Shown here in pieces: positions 8,050 through 15,856 of a stretch of 64,000 nt of DNA (the first letter of the stretch is position 1; every line of letters starts with the position of its first letter). Source of the stretch: Lichenihabitans psoromatis. Its GTDB lineage: Bacteria > Pseudomonadota > Alphaproteobacteria > Rhizobiales > Beijerinckiaceae. The notes beneath the pieces were generated by a model. It was given only the letters and a program-made list of their open reading frames with translations. It was not told the origin of the DNA and searched no databases. A program made the translations under genes and the position numbers. The DNA lies in NCBI RefSeq assembly GCF_004323635.1, contig NZ_CP036515.1:1378501-1442500 (forward strand), in the 5' to 3' direction.

Positions 8050-9597
8050 ATGATCCTCGATTCTCATTCGCGTCCCACTCGTCAGAAGCACCTCCTGCGC
8101 CAGAGGATCGCTCACGGCGTGTGTGCCTTGGCTCTCGGGGTCGGTTTGGTCGCCTCCCCCGCTGCCATCGGGCCATTTGGCGTCGCGCCCGCCGCCGCAA
8201 AGGGCGGCACTGAGTCGCTGGCCGATCTCGCCGCGAGCGTCGTCGACGCGGTCGTCAATATTTCGGCCTCGCAGGTGGTCGAACAGAAACAGGCCGGTGC
8301 GATGCCCAAGCTCCCGCCGGGCACCCCCTTCGACGATCTGTTCGAGGAGTTTTTCAAGCGGCAGTTGCAGGGCCAGAATGGCAAGGGCGACGGATCCGAC
8401 GCGCCGCGCGCGCGCCGCTCGAGTTCTCTCGGATCCGGTTTCATCATCGATTCCTCGGGTATCGTGATCACCAACAATCACGTCATTGAGGGTGCCAACG
8501 AGGTGACCGTTATTCTGACCGACGGTCGCAAGCTGAAAGCCGAGGTCGTCGGCAAGGACTCCAAGGTCGATGTCGCGGTGCTGCGCGTGAAGTCAGACGC
8601 GCCACTCAAGGCCGTGAAATTCGGCGATAGCGATAAGATGCGGGTCGGTGACGCCGTCATGGCGGTTGGCAATCCGTTCGGGCTCGGCGGCACCGTCACG
8701 GCCGGCATTGTCTCGGCCCGCAATCGCAACATCGATAGCGGCCCCTACGACAATTACATCCAGACCGATGCCTCCATCAACAAGGGGAATTCGGGCGGCC
8801 CGCTGTTCAACATGGCCGGTGAGGTGATCGGCATCAACACCGCCATCTTGTCGCCGTCCGGCGGATCGATCGGGATCGGTTTTGCGACCCCCTCCGATAC
8901 GGTGATGCCGGTCGTCGACCAGCTCCGCGAATTCCACGAGACGCGGCGCGGCTGGCTGGGCGTTCGCATCCAGGGTGTCGATGACGGCATCGCCGAAAGC
9001 CTCGGCCTCGGCACGGCGCGCGGCGCGTTGATCGCGGGTGTCGACGAGAAAGGCCCCGGCAAGCCGGCCGGCCTCAAGGCGGGTGACGTAATTCTGACCT
9101 TCGACGGCAAGGACGTGAAGGAATCGCGTGATTTGCCCGCTATCGTGGCGTCCACACCGGTCGGCAAGGATGTGCCGGTTGGCATTTTCCGCGATGGTAA
9201 GAGCCAGACCGTGACGGTGAAGCTCGGCCGCTTGGAAGATACCGAGAAACAGGCCGCAGCTAATCCGAAGGCCGATCAGACACCGGCGCTTCCCGCGGTG
9301 CAGACGGCTCTCGGCATGAGCCTGTCGATCCTGTCGGATGATCTGCGAAAGAAATATTCGATCAAGGATACCGTGAAGGGCGTCGTCGTCACGGATGTCG
9401 ACGCGACATCGCCGGCGGGCACCAAAGGCATCAAGGCCGGGGACGTCGTGGCGGAGATCAACCAGGAACCCGTGACGTCGCCGGCCGACATTTCCCTCAA
9501 GGTCAAGGCCATCAAGGACGGTGGCAAGAAATCGGCGTTGCTTCTGGTTTCAAACGGCCAAGGCGAGGTACGGTTCGTCGCGGTCTCGCTTGACTGA
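8050..9597 (+). CDS. degP: Do/HtrA family periplasmic serine protease
   Basis: This 515-residue protein has a signal or anchor segment (residues about 20-45), a trypsin-like protease domain and two PDZ domains. The catalytic triad is visible: His in TNNHVIEG, Asp in KVDVAVLRV, Ser in GNSGGPLFN. PDZ1 starts near RGWLGVRIQGV and PDZ2 near TALGMSLSIL. It degrades or refolds damaged envelope proteins in the periplasm. The symbol follows the family; DegP, DegQ and MucD cannot be separated by eye. The start at 8050 is preferred over an in-frame ATG at 7969, because the latter adds 27 residues that do not look like a signal peptide. Confidence 0.93.
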   Translation: MILDSHSRPTRQKHLLRQRIAHGVCALALGVGLVASPAAIGPFGVAPAAAKGGTESLADLAASVVDAVVNISASQVVEQKQAGAMPKLPPGTPFDDLFEEFFKRQLQGQNGKGDGSDAPRARRSSSLGSGFIIDSSGIVITNNHVIEGANEVTVILTDGRKLKAEVVGKDSKVDVAVLRVKSDAPLKAVKFGDSDKMRVGDAVMAVGNPFGLGGTVTAGIVSARNRNIDSGPYDNYIQTDASINKGNSGGPLFNMAGEVIGINTAILSPSGGSIGIGFATPSDTVMPVVDQLREFHETRRGWLGVRIQGVDDGIAESLGLGTARGALIAGVDEKGPGKPAGLKAGDVILTFDGKDVKESRDLPAIVASTPVGKDVPVGIFRDGKSQTVTVKLGRLEDTEKQAAANPKADQTPALPAVQTALGMSLSILSDDLRKKYSIKDTVKGVVVTDVDATSPAGTKGIKAGDVVAEINQEPVTSPADISLKVKAIKDGGKKSALLLVSNGQGEVRFVAVSLD

Positions 9598-9610
9598 ACA
9601 AGCCGAAAGC

Positions 9611-9649
9611 GCGGGATGCGAGCCGAGTGTCTGGCTCGTCTTCTCCCGC
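9611..9649 (+). terminator. Possible terminator after the HtrA gene
   Basis: Nested arms GCGGGA/TCCCGC (9611-9616, 9644-9649) and GAGCC/GGCTC (9620-9624, 9633-9637) form a two-part hairpin 14 bases after the stop. There is no following T run. Confidence 0.35.
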
Positions 9650-9746
9650 TGCCTCGACGGTTAAACGTGAACCTGCATTTCGAACTCTGCATCAATTGAC
9701 GCAACGGCATCCGTGACTGTAGTCAAGCATAGCGGCTGCGTCAGGG

Positions 9747-10406
9747 ATGACTTTGAACAATATTTCGCAGATCAATCAATTGCTCGATCAACTCCAGGTC
9801 GATCTCGCGGCTGTGCGCCGTGCCGTCGCGAGTGTGTCGCAAGCCGATCCGAGCTTGATCGGGCGCGCGATCCAACAGCCTTTCGCGGTGCCGTTCGCGC
9901 TTCTCGATTGGCGGATCGCGAAAGGATACGAGCCGTTAGGGCCGGAGTTTATGGTCGGGTTCGAGATGTTCGATCGGAACGTGGTCGAGATCCGGCAACT
10001 GCCGAAGCAAGCCACGAGTTGGAGTTCGCCCGAACAGCCGTTCGATTTCAACCTGCGGACCGGGCCGGATTTCGCCAGCCGGTGGTTGACGATGGAGTTC
10101 TGGCTCGATGTCGATGCGCTCCGGGGCGCGCGGGATCTCTATGTGCAGATGCGGGGCCTGTCCGCCAAACCCTCCAACGTCCGAGTCCAGATCAAAAGCT
10201 TCAGCGCCGGCGGGGCGCCGCTGGCCGAGCATAATCTTGGAGCTCTCAAGATCGGCGACGAGATGGAGACCGCGTCTCTCTCGTCTGTCGCGCCGCAGGC
10301 GATGCTGAACGACCCCGCCGCGTCGCGCCTGCAGATCGTTCTCTTGCTCGATCCAAGACCCCGCTTCGACTGGGCTTTCGAATATCTCGTCGTTCTTCGA
10401 AATTGA
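9747..10406 (+). CDS. Hypothetical protein of the glycan locus
   Basis: I do not recognise this 219-residue protein. It has a short N-terminal helix with heptad-like leucines (INQLLDQLQVDL), then a beta-rich region with several aromatic patches (FNLRTGPDF, LTMEFWLDVDAL, RFDWAFEYLVVL). The second half looks like a single beta-sandwich, possibly carbohydrate-binding. There is no signal peptide. It begins a run of glycosyltransferase genes, and its stop overlaps a possible TTG start of the next gene (TTGA), so it belongs to that operon. Confidence 0.6.
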   Translation: MTLNNISQINQLLDQLQVDLAAVRRAVASVSQADPSLIGRAIQQPFAVPFALLDWRIAKGYEPLGPEFMVGFEMFDRNVVEIRQLPKQATSWSSPEQPFDFNLRTGPDFASRWLTMEFWLDVDALRGARDLYVQMRGLSAKPSNVRVQIKSFSAGGAPLAEHNLGALKIGDEMETASLSSVAPQAMLNDPAASRLQIVLLLDPRPRFDWAFEYLVVLRN

Positions 10407-10414
10407 ATGCCACG

Positions 10415-11329
10415 ATGAGCGTGTCGGTCATCGTCTGCACTTACAACCGCGCTGGCGTTTTGTTTCAGTGCCTGAACGCCCTGGCGCATCAGACCTGTGG
10501 GCCGACCACGTTCGAGGTGCTGATCGTCGACAATAATTCGACCGATACGACCGCCGACGTCGCGCAGGAATTCTGCGGCCGTTTCCCAAACTTCCGCTAT
10601 TTGTTCGAGGCCCGGCAGGGTTTGGCGAATAGCCGCAACGTCGGCCTTGCGGCGGCCGCCTACGACATCTGCGCCTTCACCGACGATGACGCCATCGTGC
10701 CGCCCGGCTGGATCGATCAATTGCTCCGCGCCTTCGAGGCAGCTCCTCCCGCAACGGTCGCGGTGGGTGGCGAGATCGATCCGATCTGGGAAACGCCCCG
10801 CCCGGACTGGCTCGACGACGAGTTGTTGAAACCGTTGTCGGCGGGTCTCGGCTGGTCTTTGGATCCAATCACGCTGAAGCCCGAGGAATGGATCTGCGAG
10901 GTCAATTCCGCCTATCGCAAGGCGCCGCTGTTGAAGCACGGCGGCTTCCCCGAACGGCTCGGACGCATCGGGATGAACTTGCTGTCCGGCGAGAATGCCG
11001 TCAACATCCTGCTGGCGGGAGATGGGGGGACCTTCTACTTCGATCCGCATATCCGCGTTCAGCATATGATTTCGAGCGACCGGATCACCAAAGCCTGGTT
11101 CCGTCGGCGTATGTATTGGCAGGGCATCACCACTTTCGTGGTGCAGGGCTATCTTCGGCAGAACGGGATCGCCACGCCGGCTTGGTCCGATCTCGAAGTG
11201 CCGACGTCGGAGCGGTCGTGGGCCGAGCTTTTCGACGATGCGAATGATGCGGCCTTCCGAACGTCGCTTCGAATCACCTCCAATCTCGGCTATCTGTTCG
11301 CCTCGCAAGGGCTCGTTCTCGGTCGATGA
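10415..11329 (+). CDS. Family 2 glycosyltransferase
   Basis: This 304-residue cytoplasmic GT-A enzyme starts MSVSVIVCTYNRAGVLFQCL. The nucleotide-sugar site is IVDNNSTDTT, and the metal-binding DxD region is FTDDDAIVPP. The GLANSRNVGL segment is typical of GT2 enzymes that build surface polysaccharides. Donor and acceptor cannot be inferred. An in-frame TTG at 10403, overlapping the upstream stop, could be the start and would add four residues. The next gene overlaps by four bases (ATGA). Confidence 0.88.
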   Translation: MSVSVIVCTYNRAGVLFQCLNALAHQTCGPTTFEVLIVDNNSTDTTADVAQEFCGRFPNFRYLFEARQGLANSRNVGLAAAAYDICAFTDDDAIVPPGWIDQLLRAFEAAPPATVAVGGEIDPIWETPRPDWLDDELLKPLSAGLGWSLDPITLKPEEWICEVNSAYRKAPLLKHGGFPERLGRIGMNLLSGENAVNILLAGDGGTFYFDPHIRVQHMISSDRITKAWFRRRMYWQGITTFVVQGYLRQNGIATPAWSDLEVPTSERSWAELFDDANDAAFRTSLRITSNLGYLFASQGLVLGR

Positions 11330-13164
11330 TCGATCCGGCGCCCCCAACCGGCTCTTCCCGCCCATTTGCGATCGGCTTTGCGACGATCGACCGCCCGTTC
11401 GTGGTGCAGCGGCTCATTCTCTCGATCCGCAGCCTGTTTCCCGACGTCGTGATCTACGTGGCCGACCAGTCGCTGCCGACGATCCCGATGCAGGATTTCT
11501 ACGCCTCACGCGGCGTCGAGGTTCTCTGGATGGATTACGATTGCGGCGTCACGGTCGCGCGCAACGCCATCGTGGATCGCTGCGCCGAAGACTATCTCGT
11601 GATCTGTGACGACGACTTCATCCTGACGCCCGACACCTCGTTCGGTGGCGCCTTCACGATCCTGGACCACGACCCCGAGATCGGTCTGGTCGGCGGCCGC
11701 CTGATCGACATCTCGCAGGACGAGACGCAGCGGGTGAACCGCTACTGGGAGCTTTTCCTCGAACACGACGAGCGCAACCGCATTCTGTTCTCGATCCCGA
11801 TCTATCTGGCGCAACCCGTCGGCCGCTCGCGGGCGGGCGTCGACTACTTCCTGGTCGATGCCGTGATGAATTGGTTCGTGGTCCGCAAGGCCCTGTTTTC
11901 GGCAAAGATCCGGTGGGACCCTCGCTTCAAATCGAACGGCGAGCATGAGGATTTCTTTCTGACCCTGAAGCGGTTCAGTCCGTTGCGGGTCGCCTATCTG
12001 CCGACGATGGTGGCCGACCATCATCATCCCCGGGTCAGCGGCTACAAGAGCTTGCGCGACCGTCAGGCGGGCTGGCAGCTCTTCTTGGACAAGTGGGATC
12101 TCGACCAGATGATTGAGGTCGGCGGCGGCGCCCGGACGCGGTCCGACGTTTCGCGCGAATACGTTCGGAAATACGACAAGGCCTCGTTTTTCGGCTCGCT
12201 CCCGCTGCGACGCGACCGTGGCGCCCTCGGACTGAACCACGCGGTCGACCTGACCGACGAGGGTCAGGTGGTGGTCCGGCATAAATTCACGGCCGCGGGC
12301 GCGGCGCTGCCGCTCGGAGGCGTCGATGCCGTCCGTGGCGCCGATGATCCCGCAGCGATCATGCTCGACTCAGGCCAGACCGAGCGCCGCGTCGGCGAGC
12401 GCCGGGGTCATCCGAAACTGATGCCACCCCGGCCCGTCAATCCGACGAGGACCTCCGCCTACGACCCGCTTCGACACGTGTTGCACGTCGCCTATCCGGA
12501 GGTCGTTCCGGTGGGACATGGCGTGACCATCTGGGTGAAGGCGACGGGTGCGACCCGGCCGGTCGAGGCGACCCTTCAGGCCGTTTGGCATCACGCCGGC
12601 GCCGTCATCGATCCCAGCAGCCAGCCGGTGCGGGCCATCGTGCCGCACGATACGCAATGGTACGCGGTTCATGTGAATGCTCCCCCTCTCCCCCGGGCGG
12701 GACAGTTCACCTTGCAGCTGATCGCCGCGTGCAGCGACACCTCCGCCGTCGCCGTGGCAATGTGTTTCATCGACTTGCATCACCTCGATCGTCCGATTGC
12801 ACCGCTCCTGCTGCTCGCCGCCGTGCCGTTCGATGCCGACTCGATCGCGCGCCTCATCGCGCCACCCTCGCTCGCAGTCCTCGAAGCCACTCCGCGTTGG
12901 TCCGTCGATGTGAAGACAATCGGACACGAGATGCTGCTGAGTGCGTCGATCCACACGCATGATCTTTCGCCAACCCCCCTGTGGCGCAGGCTCGTGCTGG
13001 CTGCCGGTGGGCCGCAGCCCTGGCCCCTGGTTTCGATCCCGATCCATGCGATCTTCGATCAACATCAAGTCGCGATCCCGGTCTCGCCGCACCTCATCGC
13101 GCGCGGCATGCCCTATTGGATGCTCATTGGCGCGTCGGGTGAGTGTGTCAGCCTCGCTCCGTAA
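11326..13164 (+). CDS. Glycosyltransferase with extra C-terminal domain
   Basis: The first half of this 612-residue protein (residues about 15-270) is a GT-A transferase: FATIDRPFVVQRLILSI, VARNAIVDRC, the DxD motif ICDDDFILTP near residue 88, and EHEDFFLTLKRF, whose acidic pair probably acts as catalytic base. The pattern resembles GalNAc-type beta-transferases of the GT2/GT-A class. The remaining 340 residues have no recognised motif; they are Pro/Val rich and probably beta-sandwich. They share no clear similarity with the partner proteins in the locus. The ATG overlaps the previous gene by four bases. Confidence 0.8.
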   Translation: MIDPAPPTGSSRPFAIGFATIDRPFVVQRLILSIRSLFPDVVIYVADQSLPTIPMQDFYASRGVEVLWMDYDCGVTVARNAIVDRCAEDYLVICDDDFILTPDTSFGGAFTILDHDPEIGLVGGRLIDISQDETQRVNRYWELFLEHDERNRILFSIPIYLAQPVGRSRAGVDYFLVDAVMNWFVVRKALFSAKIRWDPRFKSNGEHEDFFLTLKRFSPLRVAYLPTMVADHHHPRVSGYKSLRDRQAGWQLFLDKWDLDQMIEVGGGARTRSDVSREYVRKYDKASFFGSLPLRRDRGALGLNHAVDLTDEGQVVVRHKFTAAGAALPLGGVDAVRGADDPAAIMLDSGQTERRVGERRGHPKLMPPRPVNPTRTSAYDPLRHVLHVAYPEVVPVGHGVTIWVKATGATRPVEATLQAVWHHAGAVIDPSSQPVRAIVPHDTQWYAVHVNAPPLPRAGQFTLQLIAACSDTSAVAVAMCFIDLHHLDRPIAPLLLLAAVPFDADSIARLIAPPSLAVLEATPRWSVDVKTIGHEMLLSASIHTHDLSPTPLWRRLVLAAGGPQPWPLVSIPIHAIFDQHQVAIPVSPHLIARGMPYWMLIGASGECVSLAP

Positions 13165-13170
13165 CGGGTC

Positions 13171-14403
13171 TCAATCCGTGACGATCGGCGTCTCTATCGT
13201 CATCCCGAGAAGGCGCCGCATCTTCCGGACCAGGATGCCCTTGTCGTAACGGGTTCGCGCTTCGAGACGGGCTCGCGTTCCAAGACTCTCGAAGGCCTGA
13301 GGATTTGCCAGCACGGTCCCGACCGCATCGGCGAGGGCCGCATGATCGAGGAACGGCACCAGAATGGCGCTGTCGTCGTTCAGCACCTCCTGAACCGGGG
13401 CGGTATTGGACGCGACGAGGCAGCACCCCGTCGCCATCGCCTCGATCAGCGACCACGACAGGACGAACGGATAGGTCAGATAGACGTGGACGGTCGAGAT
13501 CTGAAGTGTGGCTTGGTACACGTCATAGGGAACGCGGCCGAGGAAATGCACATGGTCGAGCGCCAGTCGATCGCCAAGCTCGGCCAGCATGGCGTCTTTC
13601 CAGGTCGACCCGTTGCCGGGATCGACCCCATAGGAAACGCCATTGTCGCCGATCACGACGATCTGGGCTTCCGGGTTTTGGCTGAGGATCTGCGGCAGGG
13701 CCCGCATGAAAATGTGAAAGCCGCGATGCGGTTCGAGGCTCCGCGCCACATAGGTCACGATGCGGTCGGCTTTGGTCAGAATGCGGCCTGACGGAAGCTG
13801 CAGCGACGCCGCGGCGTTGGGCTTGATGAGCTTGGTATCGACACCCTCGTGGCAGACCTTGATCTTGCTTTGGAGCTCGAGCGGGTAGGTGGAGCGCTGC
13901 CACGCCGTGGGCGAGATGCCGAGATCGGCCTCTGCCAGCGCCAGCAGCGTCGAGGCGTTTTTGGCATGCAGCAGAATTTGTCCATCGGTGCCGAAGCGCG
14001 GGCTTTCCGGATCGAAATGCACATCGAGGCCGTCGAACCGATAATAGAACTCGCAATAGACCACGATTCTGGCGGACGGGAAGACGGAGCGGAGCGGCAG
14101 GCTCTCGCCCCAGCCGCAATGAACGACGATCACATCGGCCATGAAGCCGGATTGCTTAAGCGCGATGGCGGCGTAGAGCACATGCTCGGCGCGTCGACAT
14201 TCGATGTCGAACCGCCGTGCGAACGGATGCGTCCCCACACTCGGCTTTGCGACGAACGAATAGGTTTGTAACCGTGAGCCCGGCAGGGCTTGCGCCGTCT
14301 GCGATCCGATCGCCGCAACCGTATAGGCCGGATCGTCGATCAGCGATTCGGCCAAGTTCCTGAATTGCGCGGGGAAATTGTTGTGGACGAATAAGACGTT
14401 CAT
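13171..14403 (-). CDS. Family 4 (GT-B) glycosyltransferase
   Basis: This 410-residue GT-B enzyme has the N-terminal MNVLFVHNNFPAQFRNLAESL and a C-terminal Rossmann half with RIVTYVARSLEPHRGFHIFM, QIVVIGDNG, VHFLGRVPYD and the acidic donor motif region PFVLSWSLIEAMATGCCLVASN, which carries the EX7E-like signature. It is likely cytoplasmic and adds a sugar to a lipid-linked glycan. It converges with the 612-residue transferase (6 bp between stops), and the ChW-like protein gene lies just upstream on the same strand. Confidence 0.88.
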   Translation of the reverse strand: MNVLFVHNNFPAQFRNLAESLIDDPAYTVAAIGSQTAQALPGSRLQTYSFVAKPSVGTHPFARRFDIECRRAEHVLYAAIALKQSGFMADVIVVHCGWGESLPLRSVFPSARIVVYCEFYYRFDGLDVHFDPESPRFGTDGQILLHAKNASTLLALAEADLGISPTAWQRSTYPLELQSKIKVCHEGVDTKLIKPNAAASLQLPSGRILTKADRIVTYVARSLEPHRGFHIFMRALPQILSQNPEAQIVVIGDNGVSYGVDPGNGSTWKDAMLAELGDRLALDHVHFLGRVPYDVYQATLQISTVHVYLTYPFVLSWSLIEAMATGCCLVASNTAPVQEVLNDDSAILVPFLDHAALADAVGTVLANPQAFESLGTRARLEARTRYDKGILVRKMRRLLGMTIETPIVTD

Positions 14404-14572
14404 TCGAGACCGCTGCCCTGAGCGGCACCCGCCGCGATCGCGGTGATCTGCGGCTCTGTCACGACAAGGCGGCTCGCGTTTTCAAGTCGGATCGAACGCG
14501 ATGTCGGGTGAATGGATCTGTCTCGCTTTCGTGATCGTTCGGAGGCCGGGGCCGCCGCCGGTTGCTTCACCC

Positions 14573-15514
14573 TCAGGAGGATCGGGCTTCGCTGGCGCGG
14601 AAGACACGAACTCGCGCGGCCTTTTGAGCGGGAGAGGGCGCGGCAGCCTGCGGCCATGACTGTGATGGGGTCGGCATGGGCTGGGCCACCATGGGCTGCG
14701 CGATCGATCCGGCGGCGCGAGATGAGGCCAAGCGTAAACCGATCTTGATGCCGACCAGCGGGTCGGCACCGCTCGAACCAACCAATTCGATCTGTTGGCC
14801 GGACCGGGACTGGATGGCGGATCCGAGAAACAGGCACTCGGCTTCGATCGCGGCATTCGCCCCGGCGTCGCCGACGAGCCGGAAGCGCAGTCCTGTGAGG
14901 GGGATCGCGCGTCCCTTCGTTCCCACATAGCTGCGTGATCCGATCCAGCGGGACCACCGCCCGCCAACCAGAACTTGCGTCTCGATGTCGAACTCTTGCG
15001 TCTCGAGGCGGATTTCGATGCCCTCGATCGGCGCCGGCGCGTTGGGGCCGGCAATCCATTGTCCGTCGCGGGCTTCGACGTCGCCTTGCCGCGCCACATG
15101 GGCAAACATGCGGAGGCCCGGCGCCCCGGAGACGATCGGGTCGCTCCCGTGACCGGTCATGTCGGAGACGACCGGCGTGCTCTCCATGCGGGTCGACTTG
15201 CGTTCGTCGAGACCCTGGAGCTGAAACGTCGCGTTGAGACTGTTGCTCCGGTCGCGCCGCCTGACGGTGATCTGCAAGTTTCCGGGCTGCTCGGCCACCA
15301 CGACCATACAACTGCCGGCACCTTCCAAGCGGCCGGGCGCGTCGCCCGGATAGGGGATCAGTCGTATCGTCGCTTCCGATCCCGGACCCTGGCGCACAAA
15401 GGCGATCGGGCCGCCCGCTCCGGCAGCGCTCTCGGTGTAGCGCAATGCAAACAGCCCGCGCGAGACGGCGATCGACGACGTTCGTTCCGAAGCCTGGTCC
15501 ACATCGAACGACAT
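14573..15514 (-). CDS. Hypothetical protein with ChW-like repeats
   Basis: This 313-residue protein begins MSFDVDQASERTSSIAV, chosen because AGGGGAG lies about seven bases before the ATG; earlier in-frame codons lack a ribosome site. The middle (about 130-270) shows a repeating pattern of W, glycine and a closing hydrophobic strand: GQWIAGPN...IEGIEIRL, then GRWSRWIGSRSYVGTKG...LTGLRFRL, then SRSGQQIELVGSSG...LVGIKIGL. This resembles the clostridial hydrophobic-W (ChW, PF07538) repeat, thought to bind surface glycans or proteins. The C-terminus is Pro/Gln/Ala rich. No signal peptide is visible, so localisation is unknown. The assignment is by eye and tentative. Confidence 0.55.
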   Translation of the reverse strand: MSFDVDQASERTSSIAVSRGLFALRYTESAAGAGGPIAFVRQGPGSEATIRLIPYPGDAPGRLEGAGSCMVVVAEQPGNLQITVRRRDRSNSLNATFQLQGLDERKSTRMESTPVVSDMTGHGSDPIVSGAPGLRMFAHVARQGDVEARDGQWIAGPNAPAPIEGIEIRLETQEFDIETQVLVGGRWSRWIGSRSYVGTKGRAIPLTGLRFRLVGDAGANAAIEAECLFLGSAIQSRSGQQIELVGSSGADPLVGIKIGLRLASSRAAGSIAQPMVAQPMPTPSQSWPQAAAPSPAQKAARVRVFRASEARSS

Positions 15515-15856
15515 ATGAAGACTCCCCTGGGGCAGTGAGGTCGCAACAGAACGATCGTGTGTCCCGGCCGGCCAATCGACATTGGCACTCCGAAGCTCAT
15601 CGCCGTCGCTGATGTCGCGGGAGTGCCTGATCGGCACAGCCGCCAACCCTTCGTGACACGATTAACGCAACGTCAGCCTATCCACAACCACAATCCCGAT
15701 AAGATGTGATCTCGTGCGGAACGACTTGCATGCTGTGGCGGCATGGACAGATCATGCCGAAAGCCGCATATCGATCTCTTCTATACATGGCGTATCAGAA
15801 TAGGTCACATCGGCCACATCGTGTTGGTGGCCTGTGGAAGGGTGGAGCCGGCCTGG
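15515..15856. promoter_or_regulatory. Divergent intergenic region in the glycan locus
   Basis: These 342 bases lie between the ChW-like gene (leftward) and the 853-residue glycosyltransferase gene (rightward). The middle (15655-15725) is more AT-rich and is the likely promoter zone. I see no convincing -35/-10 pair and no palindromic operator. Confidence 0.3.

Noticed and set aside
14400..15575. Alternative minus-strand frame overlapping the ChW-like gene
   Set aside because: The overlapping 313-residue frame starts after a good ribosome site and shows regular beta-repeat patterns; the longer frame is rich in Arg, Pro and Ser, as expected from an out-of-frame reading.
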